A stretch of 64,000 nt of DNA. Source: Pseudolabrys sp. FHR47 (GTDB taxonomy: Bacteria > Pseudomonadota > Alphaproteobacteria > Rhizobiales > Xanthobacteraceae). The notes under the pieces were generated by a model. The model was not told the DNA's origin. It searched no databases and worked only from the letters and a program-made list of their open reading frames with translations. The position numbers and the translations under genes were made by a program. Below are positions 17,892-26,855 of this stretch, in pieces (positions within the stretch are counted from its first letter, which is position 1; every line of letters starts with the position of its first letter). The stretch lies in assembly GCF_005153485.1 (NCBI RefSeq), contig NZ_CP039740.1:4405001-4469000 (forward strand), read 5' to 3'.

Positions 17892-17954
17892 GGGCCGTTC
17901 TCCTTGTGCGAAGGGGCGCACCGCCCCGATGCCGTCGGAGATAGGCCATCGGAT

Positions 17955-18005
17955 TGTTCGTATAATCTGCCTTGTTTCGGCATGACTATCCGGTTTATAC
18001 GAACA
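17955..18005. promoter_or_regulatory. Divergent SDR/LysR promoter region with 11-bp inverted repeat
   Basis: TGTTCGTATAA (17955-17965) and TTATACGAACA (17995-18005) are perfect inverted copies separated by 29 bases. The left arm overlaps a perfect TATAAT (17961-17966) facing the LysR gene; the right arm holds a TATA-like element facing the SDR gene. This is the expected place for the regulator to bind and control both genes. Assignment is inferred from position. Confidence 0.6.
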
Positions 18006-18008
18006 GTT

Positions 18009-18920
18009 ATGGACCGGCTGGACGCCATGCGGCTCTACACGCGCGTCGTCGAACGGCGCAGTTTTACAGGCGCCGCGCAGGATGTCGGCGTGCCGCGCTC
18101 CACCGTCACCGATGCGATCAAGGAGATCGAGGCCCGGCTCGGTGTACGGTTGCTGACCCGCACCACGCGCCATGTCAGCCCGACGCTCGAAGGCGAGGCC
18201 TATTATCGCCGCTGCCTCGCCATTCTCGCCGATGTCGAGAACGCCGAGAGCTCCTTTGGCGGCGTGAAGCCGCGCGGCGAACTGCGCATCGACGTGCACG
18301 GCTCGATGCTGCGCCGCGTATTGGTGCCGGAGCTGCCGCGCTTTCTGAAAACCTATCCCGATCTGCGCCTGCATATCGGCGAAGGCGACCGGCTGGTCGA
18401 TCTCGTCCGCGAAGGCATCGATTGCGTGATCCGCGCCGGAACCTTGCGCGACTCGGCCATGGTCGCACGGCAGATCGCGCTGATGGAGGAAGTGACCGTC
18501 GCCAGCCCCGCCTATCTTCGCGCGCACGGTACGCCGCGGAACCTTAGCGATCTCGACGGCCACCGCATGATCGGTTTCGTCTCGTCAGCCGCCGGGCACG
18601 TTCTGCCGCTCGAATTCATGGTCAAGGGCAAGCCCGAGACGGTGACGCTGCCGTCGACGATCGATGTCACCGGCGGCGAAACCGCCATGGCTTTGGCACG
18701 CCTTGGATTGGGTCTGGTGCAGACACCGCGCTACCACGTCACCCAAGATCTGAAGGCCGGCCGGCTGGTCGAAGTGCTGCCGAAAACTCCGCCGTCGCCG
18801 ACTCCGCTGTCGGTGCTCTACCCGCAGTCGCGCGGCCTATCGCCGCGCGTGCGCGTTTTCATCGACTGGGTGGTGAGCCTGTTTCCGCAGGGCAAGGTGC
18901 GCTCGCGCGTCGATAATTAA
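18009..18920 (+). CDS. LysR-family transcriptional regulator
   Basis: 303 residues. N-terminal winged helix-turn-helix: MDRLDAMRLYTRVVERRSFT, then AAQDVGVPRSTVTDAIKEIE and ARLGVRLLTRTTRHVSPTLE. The C-terminal effector-binding domain resembles the large group often annotated with DNA-binding of CrgA/DsdC-like LTTRs (RGELRIDVHGSMLRRVLVPE). Divergent from the SDR gene, which it probably controls. ATG 18009 begins the conserved HTH. The inducer is unknown. Confidence 0.9.
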   Translation: MDRLDAMRLYTRVVERRSFTGAAQDVGVPRSTVTDAIKEIEARLGVRLLTRTTRHVSPTLEGEAYYRRCLAILADVENAESSFGGVKPRGELRIDVHGSMLRRVLVPELPRFLKTYPDLRLHIGEGDRLVDLVREGIDCVIRAGTLRDSAMVARQIALMEEVTVASPAYLRAHGTPRNLSDLDGHRMIGFVSSAAGHVLPLEFMVKGKPETVTLPSTIDVTGGETAMALARLGLGLVQTPRYHVTQDLKAGRLVEVLPKTPPSPTPLSVLYPQSRGLSPRVRVFIDWVVSLFPQGKVRSRVDN

Positions 18921-18940
18921 CGACGGGCTGGCGGCCGTCA

Positions 18941-19062
18941 GTCATGGCCGGGCATAGCCGTTCGAAGAACGGCGTTCTTTCAGAACACCTATTGTCCCGG
19001 CCATACACGTCTTGATACATGGCAATGAAGACGTGGATGCCCGGCACAAGGTCGGGCATGAC
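18941..19062. repeat. Composite intergenic palindromic repeat upstream of the formaldehyde dehydrogenase gene
   Basis: Begins GTCATGGCCGGGC and ends GTCGGGCATGAC, with internal inverted pairs CCGTTCGAAGAACGG, GTTCTTTCAGAAC, CACGTCTT / AAGACGTG. It lies between the LysR gene and the class III alcohol dehydrogenase gene and is of the GCCCGGCACAAG repeat family. Confidence 0.65.
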
Positions 19063-19079
19063 GAGTAAATGGAGCCCCC

Positions 19080-20192
<1,113 letters not shown>

Positions 20193-20213
20193 GCTTTTGA
20201 AGCACGACAGAAC

Positions 20214-20240
20214 GCGCGGCCTCACCCATGGCCGCGCCTT
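20214..20240 (+). terminator. Probable terminator of the formaldehyde dehydrogenase gene
   Basis: 8-bp stem GCGCGGCC (20214-20221) / GGCCGCGC (20230-20237), 8-base loop, followed by CTTAAATAATATT. The T-run is poor but the flank is AT-rich. It lies 22 bases after the stop codon. Confidence 0.5.
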
Positions 20241-20455
20241 AAATAATATTCGTTTATACCGATAAACGCTTTCGATGGAACTGCGGCAAAGCCGCGGCAG
20301 ACATCGCCTTATTTCAAACCCGCGCGCATCCCAATATCGTCGCGATCGCATCGCATGAAGCGTTGCATCGGTGGGTAATTCTCGTTCTTTCAGAAAGAAA
20401 GCGCGCACTGCGCCTCCAGAAAGAGTCGCGGTGAGACGATTGGAGAAGAGCCGAC

Positions 20456-21487
20456 ATGCGGCAGCTATTTCTGCCAGCGTGCATCTGTCTGGTAACTTGG
20501 TCGGGCGCGACCAGTTCCGACGCCGGCCTGACGCTCGAAGAATTCACCAGCAAGCGTCAGGTGTCCGGAAACATCGCGATCCCACCGGAAGAAACCGCGA
20601 GCGCAGTCGTTGCGATTCCGCGCGAGGAGACGCAGCCGCCCGCGGCGGAGACTTCTGTGCCGGATCTCACCGAGCTTACCGCGCTCGCTCCCGATCTTGC
20701 CGCCGAATATCCGGTGCCGTCGGGTGTCGTGATCAATAATGGCATTCCCATCGGCATTCCGCTGCCGCCACGGCCGAAGCCAGTCGTCGACCGCAGCGAG
20801 GAAGAAGTCTGTCATGCGCTGACCACGGCGGCGCAGCAGAACGATGTGCCAGCGCCATTCTTCATCCGCCTGCTGTTTCAGGAAAGCCGCTTCCGGCCCG
20901 AAGTCGTCAGCCATGCCGGTGCTCAGGGCATCGCGCAGTTCATGCCGGAAACGGCCGATCAAATGGGTCTCGATAATCCGTACGATCCGGTTCAGGCCAT
21001 TGCCGCTTCGGCGCGCCTGCTGCGCGATCTCGTCAAGCAGTTCGGCAATCTCGGTCTCGCCGCAGCGGCCTACAATGCCGGGCCGAAACGCGTCGCCGAC
21101 TGGCTGGCCGCCAAGGGCAAATCGAAGCTGCCGGAAGAAACGCAAGGCTACGTCAAGACGATCACCGGCAAGCCGGTCGAGCATTGGAGCACGGCCGGCG
21201 CGCGTCATCCGGCGCAGAAGCTGCCGGAAGAAGCGCCATGCCAGAACGTCGCCGGCCTGCTGGCCGCGGCCGGCCCAGATGAATTGCCGCTGCCGGTGGC
21301 GTCCCCGCTGCGCGCGAACACCCGGGTTGCCGACGATAAACCCGCCGACAAGAAGCCGAAGCCAGCAAAGACCGCAAAGGCCGAGGACACGACAAGTCGT
21401 GGGCAGCCCAAGAAGGACCACGCTACGCCGACCGCAGCCACGGCCAAGCCAACCACGACGAAACGCGAGCGCATCGCACAACGTTGA
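20456..21487 (+). CDS. Lytic transglycosylase (SLT domain)
   Basis: 343-residue secreted or periplasmic enzyme that cleaves peptidoglycan between MurNAc and GlcNAc. The N-terminal hydrophobic stretch (LFLPACICLVTWSGATS) looks like a signal peptide. The SLT domain spans about residues 115-235: catalytic Glu143 in FQESRFRPE, then AGAQGIAQFMPETA, and AAAAYNAGPKRV. A Pro-rich linker precedes it and a Lys/Ala/Thr-rich, probably disordered tail of about 100 residues follows. The gene stands alone between formaldehyde dehydrogenase and an exported hydrolase. Confidence 0.9.
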   Translation: MRQLFLPACICLVTWSGATSSDAGLTLEEFTSKRQVSGNIAIPPEETASAVVAIPREETQPPAAETSVPDLTELTALAPDLAAEYPVPSGVVINNGIPIGIPLPPRPKPVVDRSEEEVCHALTTAAQQNDVPAPFFIRLLFQESRFRPEVVSHAGAQGIAQFMPETADQMGLDNPYDPVQAIAASARLLRDLVKQFGNLGLAAAAYNAGPKRVADWLAAKGKSKLPEETQGYVKTITGKPVEHWSTAGARHPAQKLPEEAPCQNVAGLLAAAGPDELPLPVASPLRANTRVADDKPADKKPKPAKTAKAEDTTSRGQPKKDHATPTAATAKPTTTKRERIAQR

Positions 21488-21575
21488 AGACCTTCCGGCC
21501 GGGACCCGCATTGCGCTAGGCTTCGTACTCAGCGCCGTCAGAGCGCGACGAACGAAGCCGTCTGGGAGGACACCC

Positions 21576-22640
21576 ATGAAGCTCATGAAAGCCATGGCCG
21601 CGCTCGCTTTTGCGGCCGCCATCACGCCTGCGTTTGCCGCCGACTATCCCGCCCCGAAACAAGGCGAATGGATCGCCAAGGACTTCAAGTTTCACACCGG
21701 CGAGGTGATGAAGGAACTGAAGCTCGCTTACACCACCATCGGCGATCCGAAAGGCCAGCCGGTCCTGGTGCTGCATGGCACCGGCGGCTCGGCGCAAAGC
21801 ATGCTCGGCGCCGGATTTGCCGGCGAGCTGTTCGGCCCCGGCCAGGCACTCGACGCCAGCAAATATTACATCATCATTCCCGACGCGCTCGGCGCCGGCA
21901 AATCGGCAAAGCCTTCGGACGGACTACGCGCCAAATTCCCGCGTTACAATTACGACGACATGGTCACGGCGCAGTATCTGTTGTTGAAAGAAGGCCTCGG
22001 CATCAAGCATCTGCGCCTCGTCATCGGCAATTCGATGGGCGGCATGCACACCTGGATATGGACGACCAAATATCCGGGCTACATGGATGCGGCAGTGCCG
22101 ATGGCCTCGCAACCGACACCGATGGCGTCGCGCAACTGGATGATGCGGCGCATGCTGATCGAAACCATCAAGGCTGACCCGACCTACAAGAATGGCGACT
22201 ACACCGAGCAGCCGCCGATGCTCAAGATCGCCAATGTGTTCTTCGGCATCGGCACCAATGGCGGCACTTTGCGCTATCAGGCACTGGCGCCGACCAACGC
22301 CAAGGCCGAGGAGTTCGTTAACAAGGCGCTGGCCGCGCCGATGAAGGCCGATGCCAACGACTTCCTCTACCAATGGGGCTCATCACAGGACTTCGACGTG
22401 TCAAAGGACCTCGACAAGATCGAAGCGCAGGTGCTGGTCATCAACTCGGCCGATGACGAACGCAACCCGGCCGAGACCGGCATCCTCGATCAGGCCATGA
22501 AGCGCGTGAAGAACGGCAAGGTCTATCTGATTCCGGCCAGCACCGAGACGCGCGGCCACGGCACCACCGGCAGCATGGCCAAGCTCTACAAGGATGCGGT
22601 GGCGGACCTGCTCAAGACCGCGCCCCAGCGCGGCATGTAA
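21576..22640 (+). CDS. Exported alpha/beta hydrolase, MetX-like (homoserine acetyltransferase fold)
   Basis: 354 residues with a clear signal peptide (MKLMKAMAALAFAAAITPA, cleavage after AFA). Alpha/beta hydrolase elements: oxyanion-side strand VLVLHGTGGSAQSML, nucleophile elbow VIGNSMGGMHTWIW (Ser of GNSMGG), acidic residue in INSADDERNPAETG and the late His in ETRGHGTTG. The elbow and overall layout resemble MetX acyltransferases, but a periplasmic location rules out methionine synthesis as the obvious role. It is more likely an uncharacterised esterase or hydrolase. GGGAGG lies close upstream of ATG 21576, which settles the start. Confidence 0.8.
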   Translation: MKLMKAMAALAFAAAITPAFAADYPAPKQGEWIAKDFKFHTGEVMKELKLAYTTIGDPKGQPVLVLHGTGGSAQSMLGAGFAGELFGPGQALDASKYYIIIPDALGAGKSAKPSDGLRAKFPRYNYDDMVTAQYLLLKEGLGIKHLRLVIGNSMGGMHTWIWTTKYPGYMDAAVPMASQPTPMASRNWMMRRMLIETIKADPTYKNGDYTEQPPMLKIANVFFGIGTNGGTLRYQALAPTNAKAEEFVNKALAAPMKADANDFLYQWGSSQDFDVSKDLDKIEAQVLVINSADDERNPAETGILDQAMKRVKNGKVYLIPASTETRGHGTTGSMAKLYKDAVADLLKTAPQRGM

Positions 22641-22655
22641 GAACGACGGCGCCGC

Positions 22656-23252
22656 TTACTTCTCGCACAAGCGGCGCGGGCCTTCACTCGGCTGGTAGGT
22701 GCAATCGGACGCGGTGAAGGAGATGTAAGCGCTGGTGCAGGCGGCGATATTGCAGGTCGCCTGCGCGCGGATATCCGATCGCGGCGCGCTGGCCGCGGCC
22801 GGCGGCGTACCGCGCGTGCAGAGCCGGCGCGGCCCGTCACTCGGTTGATAGGTGCAATCGGACGCGGTGAACGAACGATAGGCGCGCTCGCACGCCTGGA
22901 TATCGCACAGCGGCGCGGCCGCCGTGGCCGGCGCGACGGGCTCCGGCACGACAAGCGGCGTAGGTTCTGGCGCGACGGCGGCAACAACCGGAGTCGGCTG
23001 AACAGGTGGCGTCGGCGCGGCGGCGACCGGTGCAGACGACACAGCCTTGCCCGCTGTCTCGGCCGGCGGGCTCGCCGGTGTGACGACGTCCACCGGTTTA
23101 GTCACGGCCTGCTGCACGGCCGGCGGGGCGGCCGCGCGCAACTGGTATGGACTCGCCGGCATCGGCGTCATCGGCGCCGACATCCACTCGACGCCGAACA
23201 CGACGCTGCCCGCCGAGATCGCGAGAACGATGAATGCCACGAGATACTTCAT
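22656..23252 (-). CDS. BA14K-like repeat protein with proline/alanine linker, secreted or membrane-anchored
   Basis: 198 residues. N-terminal hydrophobic segment (MKYLVAFIVLAISAGSVVFG) followed by a Pro/Ala/Val-rich linker to about residue 110. The C-terminus has two near-identical units: CDIQACERAYRSFTASDCTY then QPSDGPRRLC, and CNIAACTSAYISFTASDCTY then QPSEGPRRLC, each with four Cys. This pattern is like the BA14K family of rhizobial and Brucella surface proteins (C..AYRSY..........G.RRLC), but with extra Cys and duplicated. Function unknown; a role at the cell surface is likely. Divergent from the MacA-like gene, convergent with the hydrolase gene. Confidence 0.7.
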   Translation of the reverse strand: MKYLVAFIVLAISAGSVVFGVEWMSAPMTPMPASPYQLRAAAPPAVQQAVTKPVDVVTPASPPAETAGKAVSSAPVAAAPTPPVQPTPVVAAVAPEPTPLVVPEPVAPATAAAPLCDIQACERAYRSFTASDCTYQPSDGPRRLCTRGTPPAAASAPRSDIRAQATCNIAACTSAYISFTASDCTYQPSEGPRRLCEK

Positions 23253-23479
23253 AGAGCCGCCGCGCCCAACCGGGCCAGGATGGAATTGTTTCTGAAATAT
23301 AGTGAGACCGGGGCCTGGTTGAAAGAGGTGATTTCCTAAGAAAATCAGTGGCTTTTGCGGGAACTTGGGCGCCTGGCGCGGAACGGCGAGCCGTATAAAC
23401 CAGGATACAGACTGTTACGCAGTCGCCATGCCGTTGACCAATATCAACACACTCCAACCGCGATCGAACACAATAAACA

Positions 23480-24790
23480 ATGGCATTGGCCCGAACGACA
23501 AACACCCCGATGACCAAGCCCCTCGATCCCAAGGAACACCTCGATATCCAGGCCGTGCTCGGCCTCGATTCCGCGCCCGCGTCACGCTGGGCGAAGTATC
23601 GCAAGCCGCTGCTGACAGCGGCCGGCCTCGCCGCGCTCGCGCTTCTGGGGGCGTATTGGATGTTCGGCGGAAACGACAGCGGTGTGACTTACGTCACCGA
23701 ACCGGTCACGCGCGGCAACCTGACGGTCATCGTCACCGCCACCGGATCGGTGCAGCCGACCAAGAAGGTCGACGTTTCAAGCGAACTGTCCGGCACAATC
23801 CGCAACGTCTTGGTCGACTACAATTCGCCGGTGAAGGCCGGCCAGCTGCTGGCCGAACTCGACACCACCAAGCTTTCGGCAACGCTCAACAGCTCGCGCG
23901 CCAAACTCGCTGCCGCCAAGGCGAAAGTTGCCGAGGCGGAAGTGACCGTCCAAGAGAAAGAGCGCAACTATGCCCGCAACAAGGCGCTGATGCCTGACCG
24001 GGCAATCTCGCAGAAGGACCACGATCAGGCCGTCGCCGAGCGCGACCGCGCCATCACCTCGCTGGAAAGCGCGCGCGCCGACGTCACCGTCGCGGAAGCG
24101 GACGTCCAGGTCGACGAAACGAACCTGAGGAAGGCCTCGATCATTTCACCGACCAACGGCGTGGTGCTGACGCGCAGCATCGATCCGGGTTCGACCGTTG
24201 CCGCCTCGCTGTCCGCGCCGACCTTGTTCACCATTGCCGAAGACCTGCGGAAGATGGAGGTCCGCGTCGATGTCGACGAAGCCGACGTGGGCCAGGTGCA
24301 GGACGGCCAGATGGCCACCTTCAGCGTCGATGCTTTTCCCAATCGCAAGTTTCCCGCCCGCATCCGCTACACGCGCTACTCGTCCGAAACGACAAACAAT
24401 GTCGTCACCTACAAGGCCATCCTCGACGTCGACAATTCCGAGTTGCTGCTGCGGCCCGGCATGACGGCGACGGCCGAAATCAAGGTGAAGGAGGTTCAGG
24501 ACGCACTGCTCATCCCCAATGCGGCGCTGCGCTATTCGCCGCCGGCAACGACGGCGGCAACGGACAACCGCAGCCTGCTCAGCCGCATTCTGCCCGGACC
24601 GCCGCGCCTGCGCACCGCGACGCCGCGCGAGGAAGCCGGCCAGAACCGCACCGTCTGGGTGCTGCGCGATGGCACGGCGGTCGCACAACGCATCGCCATC
24701 GGCGCGAGCGACGGCAAACGCACCGAAGTGCTGAGCGGCGACCTGCAGGCGGGAGCGGCCATCATCCTCGACCAGTCGACGCGCAAGTGA
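23480..24790 (+). CDS. MacA-like periplasmic adaptor (membrane fusion protein, HlyD/RND type)
   Basis: 436 residues. One transmembrane anchor near residues 45-62 (LTAAGLAALALLGAYWMF), then the lipoyl/beta-barrel part (VTATGSVQPTKKVDVSSELS) interrupted by a long coiled-coil hairpin (LNSSRAKLAAAKAKVAEAEV to ARADVTVAEADVQVDETNL), then SIISPTNGVVLTRSIDPG and a C-terminal beta-barrel with ELLLRPGMTATAEIKVKEV. It would join an inner-membrane ABC exporter to an outer-membrane channel. The following two genes encode the ABC parts. ATG 23480 and ATG 23510 are both possible starts; neither has a strong ribosome site. Confidence 0.88.
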   Translation: MALARTTNTPMTKPLDPKEHLDIQAVLGLDSAPASRWAKYRKPLLTAAGLAALALLGAYWMFGGNDSGVTYVTEPVTRGNLTVIVTATGSVQPTKKVDVSSELSGTIRNVLVDYNSPVKAGQLLAELDTTKLSATLNSSRAKLAAAKAKVAEAEVTVQEKERNYARNKALMPDRAISQKDHDQAVAERDRAITSLESARADVTVAEADVQVDETNLRKASIISPTNGVVLTRSIDPGSTVAASLSAPTLFTIAEDLRKMEVRVDVDEADVGQVQDGQMATFSVDAFPNRKFPARIRYTRYSSETTNNVVTYKAILDVDNSELLLRPGMTATAEIKVKEVQDALLIPNAALRYSPPATTAATDNRSLLSRILPGPPRLRTATPREEAGQNRTVWVLRDGTAVAQRIAIGASDGKRTEVLSGDLQAGAAIILDQSTRK

Positions 24791-24803
24791 CGGGAGCGAG
24801 GCC

Positions 24804-25520
24804 GTGACCGACGCCGCGCCCTTGCCGCTCATCCGGTTTCGCTCGGTCAGCAAGATCTACGGCACCGGTACCGCGGCCGTGCACGCCCTCGATAATGTCG
24901 ACTTCACCATCGAGACCGGCGAGTTCGTTGCCATCATGGGCCCGTCCGGCTCGGGCAAGTCGACGGCCATGAACATTATCGGCTGCCTCGATACACCGAC
25001 CTCGGGCGATTACCTGCTCAAGGGTGTCGAGGTCGGACGGCTGGCGCACGATCAACGGGCTCTGATCCGCCGTCATTTGCTCGGCTTCGTGTTTCAGGGC
25101 TTCAATCTGCTCGCACGCACCACGGCGCTCGAGAACGTCGAACTGCCTCTGATCTATCGCGGTATGCCGTCGACCGAACGGCAGAAATTCGCGGCGCGCG
25201 CGCTCGAGCGCGTCGGCCTGTCCGGGCGCGGGCACCATACGTCCAACGAACTGTCCGGCGGCCAGCAGCAGCGCGTCGCCATCGCGCGCGCGATCGTCAC
25301 CGATCCGGCGGTGCTTCTCGCCGACGAGCCGACGGGCAACCTCGACACCAAGACCAGCCACGAGATCATGCGGCTCATCACCAGCCTCAACCGCGATCAG
25401 GGCATGACCGTGGTGATGGTGACGCACGAGACCGACATCGCCGCCTATGCGAGTCGCCTCCTGCGTTTCGTCGACGGCAAACTGGAGAGCGATACCGTCA
25501 ACAAGGATCGGGCCGCCTGA
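24804..25520 (+). CDS. ABC transporter ATP-binding protein (MacB-type ATPase)
   Basis: 238 residues, GTG start 14 bases after the adaptor stop. Complete ATPase: Walker [11 protein letters not shown]-loop [13 protein letters not shown], signature [14 protein letters not shown], Walker [13 protein letters not shown] and H-loop [10 protein letters not shown]. It matches the LolD/MacB-type clade and would drive the permease encoded next. In Enterobacteria MacB is a single polypeptide with fused ATPase and permease; here the two are separate. The export substrate is unknown (macrolide, peptide or lipid-like in relatives). Confidence 0.92.
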   Translation: MTDAAPLPLIRFRSVSKIYGTGTAAVHALDNVDFTIETGEFVAIMGPSGSGKSTAMNIIGCLDTPTSGDYLLKGVEVGRLAHDQRALIRRHLLGFVFQGFNLLARTTALENVELPLIYRGMPSTERQKFAARALERVGLSGRGHHTSNELSGGQQQRVAIARAIVTDPAVLLADEPTGNLDTKTSHEIMRLITSLNRDQGMTVVMVTHETDIAAYASRLLRFVDGKLESDTVNKDRAA

Positions 25521-26725
25521 TGCTTGTCGAAGTCATCAGATTGGCGTTCCAGGCGATCAGCCGCAACCCGTTGCGGTCGTTCCTGACCGTGCTCGGCATT
25601 GTCATCGGCGTCGGAGCGGTGATCGCCATGGTGACTGTCGGCAACGGCACCACCGCCAAGGTCACCGCCGATCTCGCCAAGCTCGGCTCCAACCTCTTGT
25701 CGGTCAGCCCGGGGCAGCTGGGGCCGGGCCGCGCCAGTTCCGACGCCAAGGCCTTCAACTCACGCGACGTCGAGGTGATGAAGACTCAGCTCACCGGCAT
25801 CAAGGCCGTCGCGCCGGTCTCGCAGAAGTCCGTCACACTGGTTTACGGTTCCGAAAGCCGCACAACGCCGGTCACCGGAACCGACAACGATTATTTCATC
25901 ACCCAGGACTGGCAAATGATCTCTGGGCGCCAGTTCTTCGACACCGAGATTCGCGGCGGCCGTACCGCCTGCATCATCGGCACGACCGTTCGCGACAAGC
26001 TGTTCGGCCCGGTCGATCCGCTGAGCCGCAGCATCCGCGTCGGCAATGTGTCCTGCGAAATCATCGGACTGCTCGAGACCAAGGGCCAGTCGAGCTTCGG
26101 CACCGATCAAGACGATATCGTGTTGATGCCGCTCCGCACGTTCCAACGGCGCCTGGCCGGCAACACGGACATCAATCGCGTCATGGTATCGGCCAAGGAC
26201 GGCGTCGAGACCGCCAAGGTACAAGGAGACATCGCGCGCATCCTGCGCGAGCGGCGCAATATCGGCCCCGGCAAGGACGACGATTTCACAGTTCTCGACA
26301 TGAAGCAGATCGCTCAGACGACCGCGGGCACGACAGCCATGCTGACCGCGCTGCTTGGTGCGGTGGCGGCGGTGAGCCTTCTGGTCGGCGGCATCGGGAT
26401 CATGAACATCATGTTGGTGTCGGTGACCGAGCGCACCCGCGAGATCGGCATCCGGCTCGCCATCGGCGCGCTGGAACGGCAAGTGCTGTCGCAGTTCCTG
26501 GTCGAAGCGGTGGTGCTGTCCCTGTTCGGCGGCCTGATTGGCATCTTGCTCGGTCTGGGTCTGGCCTTTGCCGCCACGCGCGGCCTGCAGGTGCCGTTCA
26601 CCATCGACGGGCGCATCATCGTCGTCGCCTTCGCCTTTTCCGCGCTGGTGGGCATCGTCTTCGGCTACTTCCCGGCCCGCCGCGCGGCCCGGCTCGATCC
26701 GATCGAAGCGCTGCGGCACGAATAG
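25520..26725 (+). CDS. ABC transporter permease (MacB/FtsX type)
   Basis: 401-residue permease starting inside the previous stop codon (TGATG, 1-base overlap). Topology is typical of MacB: one N-terminal helix (FLTVLGIVIGVGAVIAMVTV), a large periplasmic MacB_PCD domain (about residues 45-270), and three C-terminal helices in the FtsX domain (ALLGAVAAVSLLVGGIGIMN, LFGGLIGILLGLGLAFAATR and VVAFAFSALVGIVFGYFPAR). NIMLVSVTERTREIGIRLAI is a family hallmark. Forms a tripartite exporter with the two upstream gene products. Confidence 0.92.
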   Translation: MLVEVIRLAFQAISRNPLRSFLTVLGIVIGVGAVIAMVTVGNGTTAKVTADLAKLGSNLLSVSPGQLGPGRASSDAKAFNSRDVEVMKTQLTGIKAVAPVSQKSVTLVYGSESRTTPVTGTDNDYFITQDWQMISGRQFFDTEIRGGRTACIIGTTVRDKLFGPVDPLSRSIRVGNVSCEIIGLLETKGQSSFGTDQDDIVLMPLRTFQRRLAGNTDINRVMVSAKDGVETAKVQGDIARILRERRNIGPGKDDDFTVLDMKQIAQTTAGTTAMLTALLGAVAAVSLLVGGIGIMNIMLVSVTERTREIGIRLAIGALERQVLSQFLVEAVVLSLFGGLIGILLGLGLAFAATRGLQVPFTIDGRIIVVAFAFSALVGIVFGYFPARRAARLDPIEALRHE

Positions 26726-26855
26726 GCCGGAGGCTCGCATTACTGCTGGAGCTTCGAATGTGGCAATACAGAGCCTTGACGACAGCTCCGGCGAATCTGC
26801 GTATTACCTTGTAGGTTCTGATGCCAACCAAATGTAAATTCTTGGCACAACTGAC

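Noticed and set aside
26843-26855. TGGCAC near the SIR2 start as a sigma-54 promoter
   Set aside because: The TTGC part of the -12 element is missing at the right spacing.
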